Positions 20,322 to 24,470 of a stretch of 24,470 nucleotides of DNA are shown here, piece after piece. The notes beneath the pieces were generated by a model. It made no database searches and had not been told where the DNA came from. It was given only the letters and a program-made list of their open reading frames with translations. The stretch comes from Chromera velia (lineage: Eukaryota > Sar > Chromeraceae): assembly GCA_018398765.1 (NCBI GenBank), contig JAHBMJ010000131.1, positions 1 through 24,470 on the forward strand. Direction: 5' to 3'. The position numbers and the translations under genes are program-made. Positions within the stretch are counted from its first letter, which is position 1; every line of letters starts with the position of its first letter.

Positions 20322-22150
20322 CGTGTTTAGGGGTGTGTATGCGTACGTGCGTACGTGCGTGTGCGTGTGTGTGTGTGTGTGTGGGTGTGTGCGCGCAAGA
20401 CCCCGAGCGCGCGCGACTTCATTCCCGCTTTTTCTGGTTTTTTTCAATGGGGACTGTGCGTTCTGTTACTGACCTCAGTGTGCAAACACACACTTCCTTC
20501 ATTCTCTTTTTCTCTCTGCTTTGTGCAGGTCAGGAACGGACTGGATCTCGGTGGTGTCATTCTGAATGTGAGTGAGTGGGGAAGTGCGTGGGTTGGTTGG
20601 GTGCATCGGAACAAGTTTGTTTGTTTGTTTGTTGGTATGTTTCTGTTTTTTTTTGTGGAAGCGGGAGTGTGTGACTGAGTTGTGGCGCTACAAGAGTTTG
20701 GCAAACAGACGAAGGGAGAAGAGTTTCCTCCCGGTCAGGCTGTCTCTTTTGCTTCGGCGAACGTCGTCGTGTCGTTCCGTTGCGCAATGCCCCGAAATTG
20801 TTTCTTGACGGCTTCACAGTCTTGATGAGCAGTAGATGCTGGTCACCGGTTGTTTTGGGGGGAAGTCGAATTGGACGCCTTTGCGTATGAGTGCCCATGT
20901 GCGGTCTAATGTGTAGTGAGTGATGGATGGGGGATGGCGTGAGTAAGTGAGTGAGAGGGTGACAGAGGGTGAAGGGGTGTAAGTAAGGGAGCGAGGCAGG
21001 GAGATATTGGGTATGTGGGTGAGAAAGTGGGTGGTTGAGTGGCTCAATGTAGGACCAAGTCAAGAAGTGAGCGAGTGGACCTTTAAGTATCTGATTGAAT
21101 TGCTGTTTTTGTTCTTTTTCCTTTTGCAGAACCGCCTGACCGAGGTTCTCATTGAGGACCACACGGGAGGAGAGGATGCAGAAGAAACGAACAGAAGACA
21201 GGGTGAGAGTGGAAGTGCAGAGAGTGGCCGGATTCTACCTTCAACAGCGGCTGTCCAGCAGACAGGGAACGGAGAGAAAAAGAGTCGCCTGACTGAGGCA
21301 GTGCCCTTCCGAGAAGCCGTTCGTCGTTTCCGGAAGGCCATGAAAAGTCACGCCAACCGCTTTTCTCTCTCCACTTTCCTTTCCTCTGCCTCTTCCTCTT
21401 CCTCTGTGGGGTTGCTGGACTCCTACGACAAAGAAGAGCCGATCGACGAGACACAGAGACTCCCCATCCTGAAGGTGGCCATCTCGAAGATCGCAGGGTC
21501 GGTCGTTCACACAATGGGATGGTCGGTGGGTAATTCAGTCAGTGTTAGTGAGTCGGGTGGTCGAGCCTCCGCCCATCGGCGCCACAGCTAAGACTTGTCC
21601 CGACGCTTCCACTCGAGTCTTCAATTTGGTCATGGCTCCAGATCGGGAGCCTTCGAGAAACAAAAGATGAACGAATGAATCAATGAAATCGGGTGAAGCA
21701 GAGCATCAGACAGACATTTGAATGGGGTGTTGACACACGCACACGCTGTTCTTTGCGCGGACGGTGCCTGAAGCAACTTTTGGTGGGTTGGTTTGTGTGC
21801 AGGATTGGCGTGTACACCTCTGAGAAGATCAAGCAGGGCGCCATCGTGTGTGAGTACGCAGGGCAGGTGATCGAGAGGGAGAGAGAGGATTCGAGGTGCG
21901 TTAGTTCATGAGTGAGGCATGCGGTCAGGCTGTGTTTCTCTTCTCTTCTCATATTTGCTCACGGAGATCTTGTTTGCTGCAAACCTGTCGTAGTGTTGAA
22001 GGCAAAAATCGTGCGACTCCACCACCATGCTCTTCTTGGCTTCTCAAACGCGTGTCAGAACAATCGAATGAGAATAATTGCCCTTTCGTTCCATGTGTCC
22101 GTCTTGTCATGATGACTCTGTGTGCGTGTGCGTGTGTGTCGGTGTGTGTA

Positions 22151-22192
<42 letters not shown>

Positions 22193-22385
22193 CGTGTGTG
22201 TATGTGTGTGTATGTATGTATGTCTGTATATGTATGTGCATGTATGTGTATGTGTGTGTGTATGTGTGTGTGTATGTGTGTGTGTGTATGCATGTGTATG
22301 TCTGTATGTGTGTGTGTGTATGTGTGTGTGTGTGTGTGCGTGTGTGTGCGTGTGTGTAAGTGTAAGTGTGTGTGTGTGTGTGTGT

Positions 22386-22420
<35 letters not shown>

Positions 22421-23915
22421 GATATTGCAACTTTGCAGAGAAGCGATGTACACTGCACATGGTCTCCCCTACTCGACGTATTTCTTCGAGCTCAGCCGTC
22501 AGTCTCTCCTCTTTCATATCCTTTCTGGCTTCAAGTGATCTGCTTCTCTTCCATGTCGGGACCGCTCGATTTCTTTTCTGGCCGCATCCGGCAGATCAGG
22601 GCAGAGGGGGGGGGGTGGAGAAGGAGAATTGTTCTTCTGTTGGCATGTCGATGTCATTTTCCTTTCTCTTCTTTTCCGCCGTCAATGATGAAAAGTGTCT
22701 AAGGTCGTCTTGGTTTTCTGTTCATCTATCCTGCATGCATCTTTGTTTTTACAACTTCTCTTTTACTAGACTACCTCATTTTCTTTCTGTATTTTTCTTT
22801 CTTCTCGTGTGCGTTCGTTCCTCTGCATGCAGCGGATTTGATCATCGACGCCACCCTGAGAGCTTCCGTCGCCAGGTAGGTCTCTCTCACACACGCAATG
22901 TTCCTTTGAAGGAAGAGTCCGTACCTACATGCAGGCTGGAATTCCTATGCGAGCACGGAAGAAGTTTCTCCGTCGGTTCGTAAGGACCTGCAGGCAGAAA
23001 GGGAGTGCAGGCATGTTGTCCTTTTCTTTGTGGGCTTTTTCTTTCGTTGACGACATTCTTTTCTTTCTTCTTTTGGTGGGTGGCAGCTCTTTTTCGCTCA
23101 TGGGCACTTCTTACTTCTAAACCTCTGCCTGCCTGCCTGCCTGCCTGCCATCCACAGGTATGCATACCTCTCTCTTTTTGGGTCTGTCTGTCTGAATGCG
23201 GATGGATGGATGGATGGATGCAGGTTCATCAACTGCAGCTGCGAGCCCAACTGCAAGACGACCAAAGTCCAAGTCAGTCTGTCAATCAAAGTCTGCATNG
23301 GGGGGGGGGGGACATGCCATGTGTGCATTGGGGCCTCCATGTGTTTCCAAACTCTTTGCCGTTCCTATCGGTTGCTTTTCTACTCAATCCTTGTTCACAT
23401 TTCGTGCTTCGGCGTTGTGGTCTGAAGGCGCGAGGTGCCTCTGGATTCGGAGACAAGGGGAGACGTGGCTATAGACAGAAAGGGAGTTGGAAGAGAAATC
23501 ACGATTGTTTTCCGCTTTTTCTATTCCCTCTGTTATGTTCATCATGCTCATGGCGCGGTCGAATTTGCCTTTTGCCTTTCACCCACATCGGATCTTCATT
23601 CGCATTTTCGACAGATATCCAAAACATACTGGGTGATGTTTTAACATACACCTTGATCACACATTCGTCGGGCTTCGTGCGGTCATTTTCTGCGTGGGGG
23701 GGTGAAAAAAGTTTTTCGTTTTCTTTCTGTGAACCGCTTTTTTGGGCAAGCGCCGGCGGTTTTGATATGCGATCATGTGCATAAGTGCACATGGGCGTAG
23801 ACATCTGAGGTTCTTTCTTTCTTTGTGTTCTTGGTGGATCGTGCATCTAATCAGAAGTGGATGCCACACGGGACCTGTCCTTTGAAGTCTCCTTCCAGTT
23901 GCTCTCTCTCTCTCT

Positions 23916-23955
<40 letters not shown>

Positions 23956-24243
23956 CGTGTGTGTGTGTGTGTGTGCGAGCGAACTTCTTTTGCTCCTTTC
24001 ACCGAAGCCCATAGGAAAGGGAAAGGCAAGACAGTTTTTGGTTGTGAGTCCGTACGCACAAGCAAAGCGGATCACGGAGTATGTATACGTATATGTGTGC
24101 GCACGTATCGGATTCATGAATGTTTCTTCTCCATTTGAACGAACGAACGAACGAATGCAGTGGAAGTCCGGGCGGCTCCAGAAGGTTGTGTTGACCGCGA
24201 TGCGAGACATCGAGGCAGGGGAGGAGCTTTCTTACGACTACAA
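14389..24243 (+). CDS. Large SET-domain protein, putative histone lysine methyltransferase (14 exons, 3' end beyond window)
   Basis: Exons by splice motif and phase: 14389-15252, 15633-15831, 16008-16309, 16661-16695, 16954-16981, 17043-17137, 17417-20084, 20529-20567, 21130-21497, 21803-21895, 22439-22497, 22833-22875, 23224-23272, 24161-24243. All phases agree, giving about 1,641 residues before the reading passes a GTGAGC donor at 24244. Exon 1 is Lys/Glu/Ser/Gly-rich. Exon 7 carries a basic R-K-rich patch, an acidic stretch next to eight lysines (about residues 845-875), a poly-Ala run (about 1,074) and a segment [10 protein letters not shown] followed by a helix that resembles part of an RRM (about 1,232-1,270). 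The last five exons form the SET domain, which would transfer methyl groups from AdoMet to lysine, presumably on histones in the nucleus. No Cys-rich pre-SET or AWS module precedes it, which favours a SET1/trithorax-like type over SET2 or SUV39; this is inference. Exons 4-6 are the weakest part, and two genes merged here cannot be excluded. Confidence 0.75.
15427..15463 (+). repeat. (CT)n microsatellite in SET-gene intron 1
   Basis: About 18 CT units lie on the sense strand in the 380-base intron between exons 1 and 2 of the SET gene. Confidence 0.95.
20280..20395 (+). repeat. (GT)n microsatellite in SET-gene intron 7
   Basis: An uninterrupted GT run to 20319 is followed by GT/GC-rich variants (GCGTACGTGC). 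It lies in the intron after the large exon 7. Confidence 0.95.
22116..22422 (+). repeat. Long (GT)n tract in SET-gene intron 10
   Basis: About 300 bases of GT repeat with GTAT, GC and GTAAG interruptions end 16 bases before the acceptor of the exon at 22439. The ORFs of alternating Cys/Val or His/Thr are artefacts. Confidence 0.95.
23126..23222 (+). repeat. Short CTGC and GGAT tetranucleotide repeats before exon 13
   Basis: CTGC repeats at 23126-23149 and GGAT repeats at about 23202-23219 lie in the intron directly upstream of the short exon coding for the N-C-S-C motif; the GGAT run ends at the acceptor. Confidence 0.85.
23902..23975 (+). repeat. (CT)n-(GT)n compound microsatellite in SET-gene intron 13
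   Basis: A CT run (23902-23917) passes directly into a GT run with GCGTGC interruptions. It lies in the 888-base intron before the last visible exon. Confidence 0.95.
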
Positions 24244-24470
24244 GTGAGCGAGTGGGGTGGTGACGAGGGGAGTGAGCCAGGAGGGAAGGCAAGACAATTA
24301 AGTGAGGCTACTGAAGAACTGACTGGTGGTGCGCGCACCCCGTATCTGCTGTATGTTCTCCTCGTGTGTGGATGTCTGTTTTCGGAGCGACGGTGAGGGA
24401 AAACCAAGGCTTTGATTCGCCTTTTGGAGGCATTGAACCTTCATCTCTCCCTTTCTCTCCCTCTTCCCCC
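24244..24470 (+). other. Start of an intron, to window edge
   Basis: A GTGAGC donor follows the Y-D-Y-(K/N) codons. Reading through would give Y-D-Y-K then TGA at 24245-24247, an alternative end of the protein. I favour the intron, because SET proteins normally continue after this motif and the donor is good. No next exon could be recognised before the edge. Confidence 0.45.

Larger units (their letters stand above)
21484..24243 (+). other. SET domain coding segment
   Basis: The exon 9/10 junction gives A-G-I-G-V-Y, the GxG cofactor motif, followed by [12 protein letters not shown]. The exon 10/11 junction gives R-E-A-M-Y, then Y-S-T-Y-F-F-E-L. Exon 12 gives P-D-L-I-I-D-A-T-L. The exon 12/13 junction gives [12 protein letters not shown]. 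Exon 14 gives [15 protein letters not shown] with the catalytic tyrosine of the Y-D-Y motif. The conserved histidine of R-F-x-N-H-S-C is replaced by cysteine (TGC at 23234-23236). The segment between P-N-C and the last strand ([13 protein letters not shown]) is short but typical. A post-SET module, if any, lies beyond the window. Confidence 0.9.

Noticed and set aside
21949-22458. ORFs of His-Thr or Cys-Val repeats over the GT tract
   Set aside because: They are microsatellite artefacts; the true SET exon at 22439-22497 is in a different frame with matching splice sites.

Overview
This is a eukaryotic nuclear window from an intron-rich, repeat-rich genome. Protein-coding exons on the plus strand are interrupted by GT...AG introns, most acceptors read TGCAG, and introns are loaded with CCTT, CT and GT microsatellites. 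There are no operons or bacterial-style signals. The gene content (an eEF1B-gamma-type GST domain and a large SET-domain chromatin protein) and the repeat style would fit a protist such as a chromerid or other alveolate alga. That lineage call is inference only; no feature here proves it.

Layout. 1-4000 is AT-rich, transposon-like territory. A 1.2 kb segment bounded by diverged inverted repeats (1101-2292) holds two unrecognised minus-strand ORFs. A decayed non-LTR retrotransposon C-terminus on the minus strand (about 2975-3760) is itself interrupted by a 251-bp inverted-repeat element with a target duplication. 4149-7172 is a five-exon plus-strand gene for an eEF1B-gamma-like GST protein; the usual C-terminal EF1G domain is not visible. 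7258-11500 is intergenic repeat debris: a 228-bp foldback element carrying a 22-bp tandem repeat, a (TA)n tract, a second decayed LINE fragment (8660-9424, minus), paired repeats near 9.7 kb, a (GA)n tract and an unassigned Cys-rich ORF. An assembly gap (11528-11703) adjoins an in-frame 165-bp Ser/Glu repeat that is open on both strands. 12760-13770 may be a minus-strand gene of unknown function.

14389 to the right edge is one long plus-strand gene model of 14 exons whose splice phases all agree. It gives about 1,641 residues before running off the window. The N-terminal 1,500 residues are low-complexity, basic and acidic; the C-terminal 120 form a SET methyltransferase domain split over five short exons. 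The domain keeps the cofactor and catalytic-tyrosine motifs but reads N-C-S-C where SET proteins normally read N-H-S-C.

The most notable observations are this SET substitution, the GST-only eEF1B-gamma gene, the unusual preference for GTCAGT splice donors (8 of about 18), and the transposon-in-retrotransposon insertion whose removal restores the reading frame. Exon boundaries were derived by eye from splice motifs, phase and protein similarity, without transcript data.
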